22,073 bases of DNA, taken from the IMG/VR virus record IMGVR_UViG_3300025112_000215, positions 1-22,073 of that record; one strand, written 5' to 3'. The DNA is from a virus. A program made the position numbers and the translations under genes. The notes beneath the pieces were generated by a model that was not told where the DNA came from, did not search any database, and saw only the letters and a list, made by a program, of their open reading frames with translations. Of this stretch, positions 1 to 7,185 are shown one piece after another (the stretch's first letter is position 1; the number at the start of each line of letters is the position of its first letter).

Positions 1-57
1 CTGAACGAATCTGACGATCAGATCATAGATAAGCTGGGGGGCGCAATAGGATATTAA
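1..57 (+). CDS. C-terminal end of an upstream protein (partial)
   Basis: Frame 1 is open from the first base and ends at a TAA at 55-57, giving the last 18 residues of a protein that ends in GGAIGY. Its position directly before the portal gene fits a terminase large subunit or another packaging or head gene, because terminase usually precedes portal in phage genomes. The fragment is too short to identify from sequence, so that identity is context only. The stop is followed at once by the promoter element at 59-125. Confidence 0.6.
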   Translation: MNESDDQIIDKLGGAIGY

Positions 58-58
58 A

Positions 59-125
59 TTGTTGAACAGCTAAATTTGTGTTATAATTACTCTAGTTTGG
101 GGGGATTATAATTTAGCTAATTGAT
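59..125 (+). promoter_or_regulatory. Promoter and G-rich leader element, copy 1, upstream of portal
   Basis: A perfect -10 box TATAAT lies at 82-87 with an extended -10 TG at 79-80. A weak -35-like TTGTTG at 59-64 is 17 bp upstream. Downstream is a run of six G at 99-104, then a second TATAAT at 107-112 inside ATTATAATTTA. The G run starts exactly 27 nt before the portal ATG. The same arrangement (TGnTATAAT, 10-11 nt, GGGGGGAT, ATAATTTA, ATG) recurs at 9459-9505 with the same 27-nt distance, which supports a real phage element over chance. Transcription probably starts a few bases before or at the G run. I read it as a sigma70-type promoter with a conserved 5' leader; a phage-specific polymerase is an alternative. 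Confidence 0.7.
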
Positions 126-1913
126 ATGACGGAGCTAGAAACCCTCGACCCTAAAGTTAATACGAATGTACGAGACGACAAGGAGAATAAAACCGTTATC
201 ACTGCTTTAAAAGTGATTGATCGTTTTAACAATGCGAAAGTACAGAAAGACATAGACAATAGGTCGATACAAGATTTGTTTGAGGCTGGGTTCGAGATAC
301 ACGAGCCTAACGGTCCAAGAAAGATAAACTCCAAAATGCTTCAACAGGCTATCTGGAGGATTATCTCAAGAATGAAACCTTTGGACTTCACGATTCACGG
401 ATCTAATAGGCCGCCAGAGGTTGAGAAGTTAGTGACCGCAGGCGTGTCTACCGTTCTAGATCAGGGCGGCTATATCGGCAGTTTAAGGGATAAGCAGGGA
501 GCGTTCTTTAATCAGGTTTTATTTGGCGACGCTTTTATACTTCTAGGTGCAACTGAGAAAGGCAAGGACGTAATGCCGATTGAGTTTATGCCAGTGGATA
601 ACACTAATGTTTGGATTGATCCGTTTGGCACAGTTATGAGAGGGCAAGGACGCTCGGTGAGCAAAATGGTTGTTATCTTCAGTTATTCATGGGCTGAGTT
701 TCTCCAGTTGTATCCGAAGGCGAAAAAGAAAGCTGGTGTGGGGCAAATCCCAAGAGCTAACATGGGCGTAAACGATTACCTATTTAGGGACGACGATCAG
801 GAGACAGAGGCTACAGAAGACGCAGTTATCGAGGTGGCTCATTATTTTGACATAGCTAACAAGGCTTACGCTGTTTTCGCAGGGAGCCATTGTACGTTAC
901 TCGAAGAGAAGAAGGGCGACGATTATCCGTTCATTATGAAGGGTAAACCTTACATTCCAGTTTTACATTTCTTCTGCCAACCTTCTAGTGAAGGGTTCTA
1001 TAATCACGGGGTAGGTTCAATGATCTACGATTTAGCGAAACTATCGCAGCAGTTAATGAATCTAGCCGTTGGACATATAGCAGAAAACACTTATCCTATT
1101 CAGCTAGTTAATATGCCAGAGGGTGAGCAGGCCAAGTTCTTCAAGAAACTAGGACTAGCTCAGAAGCAAAGAGCGGCAGGGCAGCAAGCGTTTGTTACTG
1201 TTGAATACGATCCAAACAACCCAGGGGCTTCACAAGTTGGCTCACAAACTTTACTCACTCAAGGATTATTCCAAGAGTGGCAAGCTATGTGGGAGCAATT
1301 AACCCGTGAATTAAACAGACTAGGGATCAACCTAGACGAATTAGACAGGGGCAACGTAACGGCTACTCAGGTACTAGCAGAAGAGGAGAGCCAAAGTGCA
1401 TTTGTAAAACAGATGATGGAGTACAACGCTTCTGAAAGTAAGTTCGCCGTAGAGATCACTATGGACTTTATTAAATCGTTTGTCAGGCCAAGCAGTAAGA
1501 CTCCTATCCAAACTACCGTGAAACTTGAAACAGAAGCAGGGGGTGAGATAGAAGTTCCACCAGTTCCATTTGGTTTAATCGCTAAAGAATTAAAAGACAA
1601 CGAATACTTTGTTAGAATTAACGCTCGTACTGGCGCTATTCCTAGTAATGTACTTCAACAGGCCCAGATAGTTAGGACTTTGCAGGCTACTCCACCAGGA
1701 TCGCCAGCGTTCTTTAAGCTACTTCAACAATTCGCAAGTATTAACGATAGGGACCTAAGCTTAGAAGATTTTGGATTCCAAGCTCAACAGGCAGCGGGTC
1801 CAGCTCAAGGAGTGCCAGGGGGCGTGGACGAAAGTTTAGAAGCTCCAGCAGCAGCAGAAACTGAACGCCAATTAGTTAATAAAGGTAGATTACAAGAGCA
1901 ACCAGCTATATGA
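126..1913 (+). CDS. Portal protein (head-tail connector)
   Basis: This 595-residue protein has the size and features of podovirus-type portals. The portal forms the dodecameric ring at one capsid vertex through which DNA is packaged and released, and on which the tail is built. Supporting segments are an aromatic and Asn-rich middle part (about residues 150-170, ending DPFG), a conserved-looking helical stretch at about 295-330 with SMIYDLAKLSQQ, and the TATQVLAEEE motif near residue 412, which matches the TATEV-type motif common in portal proteins. The C-terminus is Ala/Gln/Pro-rich and probably flexible. The chosen ATG sits 27 nt downstream of the G run in the leader; no Shine-Dalgarno is present. 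Its stop overlaps the next start (ATGA). Placement ahead of scaffold and capsid genes fits a portal. Confidence 0.85.
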   Translation: MTELETLDPKVNTNVRDDKENKTVITALKVIDRFNNAKVQKDIDNRSIQDLFEAGFEIHEPNGPRKINSKMLQQAIWRIISRMKPLDFTIHGSNRPPEVEKLVTAGVSTVLDQGGYIGSLRDKQGAFFNQVLFGDAFILLGATEKGKDVMPIEFMPVDNTNVWIDPFGTVMRGQGRSVSKMVVIFSYSWAEFLQLYPKAKKKAGVGQIPRANMGVNDYLFRDDDQETEATEDAVIEVAHYFDIANKAYAVFAGSHCTLLEEKKGDDYPFIMKGKPYIPVLHFFCQPSSEGFYNHGVGSMIYDLAKLSQQLMNLAVGHIAENTYPIQLVNMPEGEQAKFFKKLGLAQKQRAAGQQAFVTVEYDPNNPGASQVGSQTLLTQGLFQEWQAMWEQLTRELNRLGINLDELDRGNVTATQVLAEEESQSAFVKQMMEYNASESKFAVEITMDFIKSFVRPSSKTPIQTTVKLETEAGGEIEVPPVPFGLIAKELKDNEYFVRINARTGAIPSNVLQQAQIVRTLQATPPGSPAFFKLLQQFASINDRDLSLEDFGFQAQQAAGPAQGVPGGVDESLEAPAAAETERQLVNKGRLQEQPAI

Positions 1914-2209
1914 TAAAACATTTCAAATACCTGACGAAGTATTTACGAAATCCTAAAGAGGGTAGAAGCTACTGCGTTGGTATACTTGGGGACAAACCTA
2001 CCGTGGCTAAGTTCCACCAGTTCTGGAATGTTAACGGTGAGGATCTCATGGTGGCCTCCGCTTACCTACTACACGAGTTTGTAACGAGTAATACTTATAC
2101 ACCTACTGAGTTAGCTGCTTATCAGAAAGGAGTGGCCGACGTAGGTAATTTCTTCCACAGTTGTTATCAGGAGAGAGAGATTGAAAGGTTAGACAGTTCT
2201 TTGAAATAG
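1910..2209 (+). CDS. Small hypothetical phage protein between portal and scaffold
   Basis: This 99-residue protein starts in an ATGA overlap with the portal stop, so it is probably translationally coupled to the portal. It has a basic N-terminus (HFKYLTKYLRNPKEGR), no signal peptide and no membrane segment. The second half looks helical, with YTPTELAAYQKGVADVG and three Cys in total. I do not recognise the family. Small proteins here in phage head operons can be head-completion or regulatory factors, but nothing in the sequence decides between these. The 91-nt gap downstream is filled by the structured leader of the scaffold gene. Confidence 0.7.
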   Translation: MIKHFKYLTKYLRNPKEGRSYCVGILGDKPTVAKFHQFWNVNGEDLMVASAYLLHEFVTSNTYTPTELAAYQKGVADVGNFFHSCYQEREIERLDSSLK

Positions 2210-2222
2210 AGGTCGATTCCGC

Positions 2223-2304
2223 TCTGCGTTAGAGCACACCCCCCTGTTCTTTAACGCAGAATGGAGTTTATCTCCACATTGTTCTTTAACACTCACAACA
2301 ATGT
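2223..2304 (+). promoter_or_regulatory. Structured leader of the scaffold gene: three consecutive hairpins, the last over the start codon
   Basis: Three inverted repeats follow each other nearly without gaps. Hairpin A pairs TCTGCGTTA (2223-2231) with TAACGCAGA (2252-2260), 9 bp. Hairpin B pairs TGGAG (2262-2266) with CTCCA (2272-2276). Hairpin C pairs ACATTGTT (2276-2283) with AACAATGT (2297-2304), 8 bp, and its 3' arm contains the ATG of the scaffold gene at 2301-2303. The 11-mer TGTTCTTTAAC occurs twice (2245-2255 and 2280-2290), once in the loop of A and once running from the 5' arm of C into its loop. No U tract follows, so this is not a simple terminator. I infer translational control of the scaffold protein. 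Confidence 0.6.
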
Positions 2305-2963
2305 CAGATTCAAACCACGACTCTACTGAGCTGTTCGCAGCCACAGAAGTCGCTGAAGGCGAGGAAGACGCCGCAAGTACCACTGAAGAAGCTGAACCGA
2401 AGGCCACTTCTGAAAGTGAAGAAAGCACGGACCAAGAGTCCAAACGCACTGCTGACGAAGCTCGTGCAGATCAACTATCAGCATGGAAAGCGAAAATTAT
2501 CGCTGGAAAGGCTGATTTAGGCGAAGCGCCTGGTTGGTTGCAAGACGATCTTAAAAAAGCATTACCTAAGTCCTCTGAGGATTTAGAAGCGTTAGTTGAC
2601 GCAAAGCTCGAAGAAAAGCTGAAGATACAGAATGAACAGCAAGCGTATGAAAGTATGCACGCCGCTCTAACTGCACGAAAGCTATCCGATGAGCAAAAGA
2701 TCACTATTCAATCTGAATTTAACGATTTAGTTGAAGAAGGTTTATCGCGCAGCAAGGCTCTTGAAAAAGCTGTAAGAATTGCCAATGTTCCAGACGTACT
2801 GGAGCAGGCTACAGAAGAAAGGCGTAAAGCCATGACTTTGCCTAAGCCTGGTAATTATACAGACGGTTCCGAAAACAAAACATTAGACAATATTGAAAGT
2901 CTCAAAGACGACGAGATCGTAGAGCTGGCAATGAAAGACACTAATGGATTGTTCGGATACTAG
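2301..2963 (+). CDS. Capsid scaffolding protein
   Basis: This 220-residue, strongly acidic protein lies directly upstream of the major capsid gene. The first 60 residues are almost all Glu, Asp, Ser, Thr and Ala, and the rest is predicted helical and charge-rich (for example DAKLEEKLKIQNEQQAYES), as in the coiled scaffolds of podoviruses. It ends in NGLFGY. Scaffolds direct capsid protein into a procapsid of the right size and then leave; they are recognised more by composition and position than by sequence. I see no protease motif that would suggest a prohead protease. The ATG is chosen because the preceding bases fold into a hairpin that includes it and no better upstream start exists. No Shine-Dalgarno is visible. 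Confidence 0.8.
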   Translation: MSDSNHDSTELFAATEVAEGEEDAASTTEEAEPKATSESEESTDQESKRTADEARADQLSAWKAKIIAGKADLGEAPGWLQDDLKKALPKSSEDLEALVDAKLEEKLKIQNEQQAYESMHAALTARKLSDEQKITIQSEFNDLVEEGLSRSKALEKAVRIANVPDVLEQATEERRKAMTLPKPGNYTDGSENKTLDNIESLKDDEIVELAMKDTNGLFGY

Positions 2964-3006
2964 TCCCCGTGAGTTATTGGGGGAAAAATATTAATAACCA
3001 ATAACT
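2964..3006 (+). promoter_or_regulatory. Competing inverted repeats in the capsid gene leader
   Basis: The 47-nt gap between the scaffold stop and the capsid ATG holds two overlapping inverted repeats. AGTTATTGG (2972-2980) pairs with CCAATAACT (2998-3006), 9 bp with a 17-nt loop, ending 4 nt before the ATG. TCCCC (2964-2968) can pair instead with GGGGA (2980-2984). The two structures cannot form together because they share bases. No U tract follows either one, so a classical terminator is unlikely. A role in translation or mRNA stability of the capsid gene is inference. Confidence 0.5.
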
Positions 3007-3010
3007 AATT

Positions 3011-4171
3011 ATGGCTAATACAACAACAAGCCTAAATCAGACTAAGTTTGTACGAACAGTACAAGCGTTCCGAAACAAAATGTTGGTATCTATGAGATTC
3101 GCAAGAACTCAATTACCAGTCGACGTTTCAAACGGAGATCAAATTGATTTCCCAACTATAACTGACCTTCGAGCCCAAAATTACAGTTCCCAGGTCGACG
3201 CAACAATCGATGATTTTGTGTCTGCTAGCGACACTCTTGACTTGGACAACAGAGAAGTTGTGACTTTCCACATCGACCCTGCACAAGTCAAACAAGCGAC
3301 TTCAGAGTACGAATCTGCTCTAGCTTTCCAAGCTGCATATCAGCTTGCTAACAGAGTTGACCAGACTGTTATCAACGCAGGTATCACTGGGGCTTCAAAC
3401 TCAATTTCAGGTTTCACGACAATCAACTCAACAAACATTCTAAACATGTTTACTGAGGCGACTTCTAACCTATTCAGACAAAACGCTGGACCAGGACGAT
3501 CATTCGCACTTATTGATCCTGAAAGATTTGCACTCCTAGAACAAAACGTAGTTGCTAACGGATTCAACCTTGGCGACACAACTCTAAAAAATGGTTACAC
3601 AGGAGACTATTCTGGATACAATGTACTTGTATCTAACAATCTTCCTTCAAGCCAAACTCTAGGTATGGCTACTAACCCAACAGCGGACGATACGTTCACT
3701 TTATACGGAGTAACATTTACATTCAAAGCAGCACCCGCAGCAGCAGGCGAAATTGATATTGGAGGATCAGCAGCAGCGACAGGAGCAAACATTGTTCTAG
3801 CTATCAATGGTACAGGTACTGGTGACGGTACTGACTACTTTGAACTATCAACTGCTAATAGAAGAAAACTTCAGAACGCTCAATGTTCAGCGGCAGCATG
3901 GGGATCAGACGCTTCAGTTGTTACTGGATTTGGTAAAATTGATGGTGAAGAAACTTTCACTGACGGTACAGATGCTTGGGGTACTGAAACTTCAAGCCTT
4001 CTATTCGGAAGAGTTGGAGCAGTATCTATGGCTATGCAAATGGCGCCAAAGCTATTTGTTCGACCAGAATCTAAACAGGTTGGTGATAACCACATCTTGC
4101 ACCAGCTTTATGGTGACAAAGTCTTCACAAGAGACGCAGACAGACTTATCAAAGTACCTTATAACGTATAA
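3011..4171 (+). CDS. Major capsid protein with an inserted beta-rich domain
   Basis: This 386-residue protein follows the scaffold gene, as expected for the HK97-fold coat protein. The N-terminal part (to about residue 215) resembles P22-like and related coat proteins: an N-terminal helix with RNKMLVSMRFARTQLP, a long spine helix around 92-125 (QVKQATSEYESALAFQAAYQ), then the FALIDPERFALLEQ segment near 165-178. The C-terminal part (about 328-386) runs from LLFGRVGAVSMAMQMAPK to a typical ending with LYGDKVFTRDADRLIKV. Between SNNLP (208-212) and that part lies an Ala/Gly/Thr-rich segment of roughly 110 residues with TFTLYGVTFTFKA, which looks like a surface-exposed insertion domain. The leader contains inverted repeats and no Shine-Dalgarno. 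It is followed after 19 nt by a fibre-like gene. Confidence 0.9.
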   Translation: MANTTTSLNQTKFVRTVQAFRNKMLVSMRFARTQLPVDVSNGDQIDFPTITDLRAQNYSSQVDATIDDFVSASDTLDLDNREVVTFHIDPAQVKQATSEYESALAFQAAYQLANRVDQTVINAGITGASNSISGFTTINSTNILNMFTEATSNLFRQNAGPGRSFALIDPERFALLEQNVVANGFNLGDTTLKNGYTGDYSGYNVLVSNNLPSSQTLGMATNPTADDTFTLYGVTFTFKAAPAAAGEIDIGGSAAATGANIVLAINGTGTGDGTDYFELSTANRRKLQNAQCSAAAWGSDASVVTGFGKIDGEETFTDGTDAWGTETSSLLFGRVGAVSMAMQMAPKLFVRPESKQVGDNHILHQLYGDKVFTRDADRLIKVPYNV

Positions 4172-4190
4172 TCCTTAACAACATTTTTTT

Positions 4191-5294
4191 ATGGCTAATA
4201 AAAGACTCAAAATCGTTGGAAGGATGGTAGACCCTGATGGCAATGAGCTTATCGACTCAAGTGGTAACTTCGTTGGAGACCTAGAGGTCGAGAGCGGCGA
4301 CGCTATCGTTGATTCCAGTGGTAACGAAATGCTCGAATTTACTGTTACGGCAAGTGCTGTAAACCATGTGGGCATTTCTAACACGGGTACAGGTGTAAGC
4401 CCTGTATTCATTGCGGAAGGTGAAGCCAATACAGGTTTCAATTTCGTAAACTCAGAAGCAGAAGAAGTTTTAATCTTAGATTCAATAGCGACTTCTGTTA
4501 ATGAATTAACTATCTCAAGCGCAGCTACAGGTAGCGGACCAATCTTAGCGGCTACTGGTGACGACACTAACGTAGACGTAAATATCAACCCTAAAGGTAC
4601 TGGTAGCATTATTTCTACTAGTACAGAAGCAGGAGTGACAGGAGCAGGACTAGTCCTTTACCAAAACTCAGCTTCACCAGCTGTAATGGATTCTGTAGGT
4701 GTTATCACCTTCAGAGGAAAAGATGACGGTGGCAATGTTACTGACTATGTAACATTAAGCGGTATGCTCGCAGATCCGACAGGTGGTGCAGAACTGGGTG
4801 CTTTTGCAATTGGGGGACAAGACCAATCAGGTTCAGCATCTAACTGGTTGGCTGTTCTTAGAGAAGGTACAGAAGTGTTAATCTCAGCTGTTAACGCTGG
4901 CGATGATCTAAAAATAGATACAGACTCATCAGGTGATATTTACCTAATTCCAGGGGGCTCAAGTAGCGTGATCTTAAGTGGCGGTGTTGTCTTTTCAGAT
5001 ATCACTTCTTCTTCAGGAGCAGGTGCAGTAGCTATTACTAGTGGTGTTCACGAAGTGACTACTACTGGTACAGGTGACGCACTTACTCTAGCTAACGGTA
5101 CGGCGGGTCAAAGACTTTGCGTTGTATACGTTGCTGAAGGAGCAGGTGGAGACACAGCAGTTATCACTCCTACAACTTTTGCAGGAGGTTCAACTATCAC
5201 TCTTAACGACTTAGGTGATTCATGCGATCTAGTATATTCCAGCACAGGTGGTTGGTATGTACTTGGATTAGGTGGAGCAGCCGCAGTTGCTTAA
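4191..5294 (+). CDS. Fibre- or decoration-like structural protein with a module shared with 9912-10715
   Basis: This 367-residue protein is rich in Gly, Ser, Thr, Ala and Val with almost no long helices, as in phage fibres. It starts with two short repeats of the type DPDGNELIDSSGN and VDSSGNEM, then short beta repeats to about residue 145, with the fibre-like NINPKGTGSI at 131-140. Residues 151-226, beginning GAGLVLYQNSASPA, form a module that recurs in the protein at 9912-10715. The C-terminus (about 285-361) has DALTLANGTAGQRL and ends GGWYVLGLGG, a pattern also seen in the proteins at 7769 and 9912. It could be a head fibre, capsid decoration protein or tail fibre; lying directly after the capsid gene favours a head-associated role. 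No enzyme motif is seen. Confidence 0.75.
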   Translation: MANKRLKIVGRMVDPDGNELIDSSGNFVGDLEVESGDAIVDSSGNEMLEFTVTASAVNHVGISNTGTGVSPVFIAEGEANTGFNFVNSEAEEVLILDSIATSVNELTISSAATGSGPILAATGDDTNVDVNINPKGTGSIISTSTEAGVTGAGLVLYQNSASPAVMDSVGVITFRGKDDGGNVTDYVTLSGMLADPTGGAELGAFAIGGQDQSGSASNWLAVLREGTEVLISAVNAGDDLKIDTDSSGDIYLIPGGSSSVILSGGVVFSDITSSSGAGAVAITSGVHEVTTTGTGDALTLANGTAGQRLCVVYVAEGAGGDTAVITPTTFAGGSTITLNDLGDSCDLVYSSTGGWYVLGLGGAAAVA

Positions 5295-5298
5295 TCAA

Positions 5299-5325
5299 TT
5301 AACTAATTTCATTTAACTAATTTCA
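5299..5325 (+). repeat. Tandem 14-bp repeat in the leader of the 75-residue gene
   Basis: TTAACTAATTTCA occurs at 5299-5311 and again at 5313-5325, giving two copies with a 14-bp period. The second copy supplies the 5' arm of a hairpin that covers the next start codon. Confidence 0.75.
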
Positions 5326-5335
5326 CTATGAAATT
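5319..5335 (+). promoter_or_regulatory. Hairpin across the start codon of the 75-residue gene
   Basis: AATTTCA (5319-5325) is complementary to TGAAATT (5329-5335) with a 3-nt loop CTA. The ATG at 5328-5330 spans the loop and the 3' arm. The stem is A/T-rich and therefore weak, but it repeats the pattern of the scaffold leader, where the start codon also lies in a stem. Confidence 0.4.
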
Positions 5336-5555
5336 GAAGTACGAACTAGGTAGCGCTGTAGTAGATTACCTACTCAGAGCTCTAAATCGGACTCAGATTG
5401 CAGGTGTGCAATCAGCAGAGGATCTACTAGGAGTTGTAAAACTTCTACAAAATCCGTTGAACGCTGAAGACCTAGAAAAAGAGCAATACCATGCTCTCAA
5501 ATCTAAGTTTGATAAGGAGATTCCCGTAGAGGAACCTCCTAAGAAAAAGAAATAG
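5328..5555 (+). CDS. Small hypothetical protein with a Lys-rich tail
   Basis: This 75-residue protein has a helical body (YELGSAVVDYLLRALNRTQI, then a Leu-rich segment with GVVKLLQNPLNAEDLEKEQ) and ends in EEPPKKKK. It has no signal peptide or membrane segment. Small helical proteins with this kind of sequence (a conserved-looking PLNA.DLE.E.Y..LK stretch) occur in phage structural operons, but I cannot assign a function. It lies within a run of capsid and fibre genes, after a 33-nt leader with a tandem repeat and start-codon hairpin, and before a strong UUCG hairpin. Its Lys-rich end resembles that of the protein at 7527-7772. Confidence 0.65.
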   Translation: MKLKYELGSAVVDYLLRALNRTQIAGVQSAEDLLGVVKLLQNPLNAEDLEKEQYHALKSKFDKEIPVEEPPKKKK

Positions 5556-5562
5556 TTTTCTA

Positions 5563-5584
5563 GAGCCCCTCTTCGGAGGGGTTC
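5563..5584 (+). terminator. Strong hairpin with UUCG loop (possible terminator or mRNA-processing hairpin)
   Basis: Bases 5563-5571 pair with 5576-5584 in a 9-bp stem (core CCCCTC/GAGGGG, one G-U wobble) closed by the very stable C(UUCG)G tetraloop, starting 8 nt after the stop codon of the preceding gene. Only two T follow the core stem, so intrinsic termination would be weak. It may slow or partially stop transcription, or protect the upstream mRNA end. The next start codon is 22 nt downstream, so transcription clearly must continue at least in part. Confidence 0.6.
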
Positions 5585-5605
5585 AATGAAGATTAAAACC
5601 TCAAT

Positions 5606-6010
5606 ATGACACAAATAAGAAGTACAAGTAAATTAACGACAATCCTAAACGCTAAAGCAGCTAACGGTGTAGGAGATACATTCGGGGTAACAGAATTCAG
5701 ACATATAGTCGGGTATATTTCAACAGCTAGCAGTGGTGATCTTACGGTCAAAGTCCAGGCTAGTATGGAAGAAGAAGCCCCAGATTTTAGCTCTACGGCG
5801 AGTTCTACTAACGTATGGGACTATATCCATGTTTGGAACTATAACGCAGCTACGGGCATTGCAGGTGATACAGGATTTGTTTATTCAGGAACGGACGCAG
5901 TTGAAAACTTTATGATTAACTTAGACGGTATGCGGTGGGTGAACTTCGAGGTTTCTAGTTATGTTGCGGGTAATGTGACAGTGAAAGTACAAGGATTTAC
6001 TAATTTATAA
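5606..6010 (+). CDS. Small beta-rich structural protein, paralogue A
   Basis: This 134-residue protein has the same length as the protein at 9505-9909, and they align without gaps at about 57 identical positions by my hand count. Shared segments include RS..KL..IL near the start, WDYI (72-75), AGDTG.VY.G.DAV (about 87-100), M.W.NF.V and GNVTVKVQ-like strands near the end. The pattern of alternating hydrophobic residues suggests a beta-sandwich. No catalytic motif, signal peptide or membrane segment is visible. It is followed after 3 nt by the beta-helix protein at 6014, just as paralogue B is followed after 2 nt by another fibre-like gene, so the pair may act as a two-gene unit, for example an adaptor and its fibre. 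The function is inferred. Confidence 0.75.
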   Translation: MTQIRSTSKLTTILNAKAANGVGDTFGVTEFRHIVGYISTASSGDLTVKVQASMEEEAPDFSSTASSTNVWDYIHVWNYNAATGIAGDTGFVYSGTDAVENFMINLDGMRWVNFEVSSYVAGNVTVKVQGFTNL

Positions 6011-6013
6011 AAC

Positions 6014-7183
6014 GTGTCATTTGAACCAGATTATTTAGGAGGGGGGCTTCCAGCAACATTTACCGATCTAACGGTAACAGGCGACGCTGAGATTAACGGC
6101 GAATTGACCGAAAACGGAGCTCCAGTATTTACTGCTTCACAAACAACTAGAAACTTATATGTCAATGGAGCAACAGGATCAGATAGTAACGATGGCAGAA
6201 CAAGTGGTACAGCATTTAAAACAATCCAAAAAGGTGTGAATATAGCAGGGTATCAAGCCAGCGATACGCAAACGGTAGTCAATGTAGCGGCTGGTACTTA
6301 CCACGAACCGAATGTTGTAGTCCCGAAGTACGCTATAGGAGAGATCCTAATTTTAGGGGATAGAACAACTCCTAGTGATATAGTGCTTACAGGTGATTTA
6401 AGCTTGGTTGAGACACATGTAGCGTTTACGCATGAGAATAATTCAGCCTTATTGGTGATAGAGGGTATCCAGTTTGAAGATTATTTCCGAGGTGTACGAG
6501 TAGAGAATGCAGCGGTATCAATTGGTGGATGTATTTTCGAGGACATGGGGCAGGCTGTGAGTGGAGTTAACTATGCTAATATCTTATATTTCGACAACGG
6601 GGTATTTAATACGACCTATAACGGCACCACGGCTTTCTATCTCGGATGGATGACAGTTGTATCCGATTTTTGTAAAGTAATAATCAGCGACGATATTGTC
6701 GCAACTAACGTAGACAGATTCGTAAACGCTCAGAACAGGTGTCGGGTAGCCCTTTCGACAGGGTATGACCTGAACATTACTTTCAAGACTACAGGCCCTC
6801 AATGCTTCTTCTTGTTAGATAGTGACCTTTTCACTGGAGGTGACATTATTGCAGACGGGAATAAGGCGGCTCCAGTAACGAATAGTGCGTTTGTCTTTAT
6901 ATCAGGAGGTAGCTGTCAGACATTCTTCTTAGGAGGGACTGCTTGGACGATTGACGACTTTGATTATGTATTCTTAAATTTCAGAGTAGGGCAAGCCTAT
7001 TGGTCGGACGATAGTTCAGTAGGTATGACCTTAACGAATGTAAATAATAAGGGTAAATTTGGATTTAACGACACAGGATACGACGATACAGGCTTAATGG
7101 CAGGAGGAGACGTTGTGTACGAAATAGGCGGATATGACGCAAATATGATTCTCACTCAAAAAATAGCATACTTTAATCGATAA
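6014..7183 (+). CDS. Tailspike-like right-handed beta-helix protein
   Basis: This 389-residue protein starts at a GTG 3 nt after the preceding stop. A short N-terminal region (1-45) is followed by NLYVNGATGSDSNDGRTSG at about 47-65 and then AFKTIQKGVN, the signature opening of pectate-lyase-like parallel beta-helices. Repeating short strands continue (TVVNVAAGTYHEP, LLVIEGIQFED, VSIGGCIFED) with turns of about 20-25 residues, up to about residue 330. Such proteins form trimeric spikes that bind, and in many cases degrade, surface polysaccharide. I see no certain catalytic residues, so it may only bind. The GTG start is used because it gives a compact gene junction; no upstream ATG in frame is closer. 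It probably partners the small protein encoded just upstream. Confidence 0.75.
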   Translation: MSFEPDYLGGGLPATFTDLTVTGDAEINGELTENGAPVFTASQTTRNLYVNGATGSDSNDGRTSGTAFKTIQKGVNIAGYQASDTQTVVNVAAGTYHEPNVVVPKYAIGEILILGDRTTPSDIVLTGDLSLVETHVAFTHENNSALLVIEGIQFEDYFRGVRVENAAVSIGGCIFEDMGQAVSGVNYANILYFDNGVFNTTYNGTTAFYLGWMTVVSDFCKVIISDDIVATNVDRFVNAQNRCRVALSTGYDLNITFKTTGPQCFFLLDSDLFTGGDIIADGNKAAPVTNSAFVFISGGSCQTFFLGGTAWTIDDFDYVFLNFRVGQAYWSDDSSVGMTLTNVNNKGKFGFNDTGYDDTGLMAGGDVVYEIGGYDANMILTQKIAYFNR

Positions 7184-7185
7184 TT

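Noticed and set aside
71-78. TAAATTTG matching the Bacteroidota -7 promoter box
   Set aside because: No -33 TTTG/TTG box at the right distance, and the second promoter copy lacks it.
82-104. Resemblance of the portal promoter to a T7 polymerase promoter (ACTC core and following G run)
   Set aside because: Only 8 of 17 upstream positions match by hand, and copy 2 at 9461-9483 lacks the ACTC core, so the resemblance is probably chance.
3807-4178. Second + strand frame overlapping the 3' part of the capsid gene and ending 7 nt after it
   Set aside because: I considered a T7 gp10B-like frameshift product. No slippery heptamer is seen at the right place and the encoded sequence looks random, so I treat it as a shadow.
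4157-4190. Possible terminator after the capsid gene (run of seven T)
   Set aside because: Only a 5-bp A/T stem precedes it and not directly; the next gene starts at the T run, so it is more likely a plain A/T-rich leader.
4175-4609. 144-residue open frame on the - strand
   Set aside because: Opposite to the fibre-like gene at 4191; low-complexity Ser/Leu/Pro composition, no leader.
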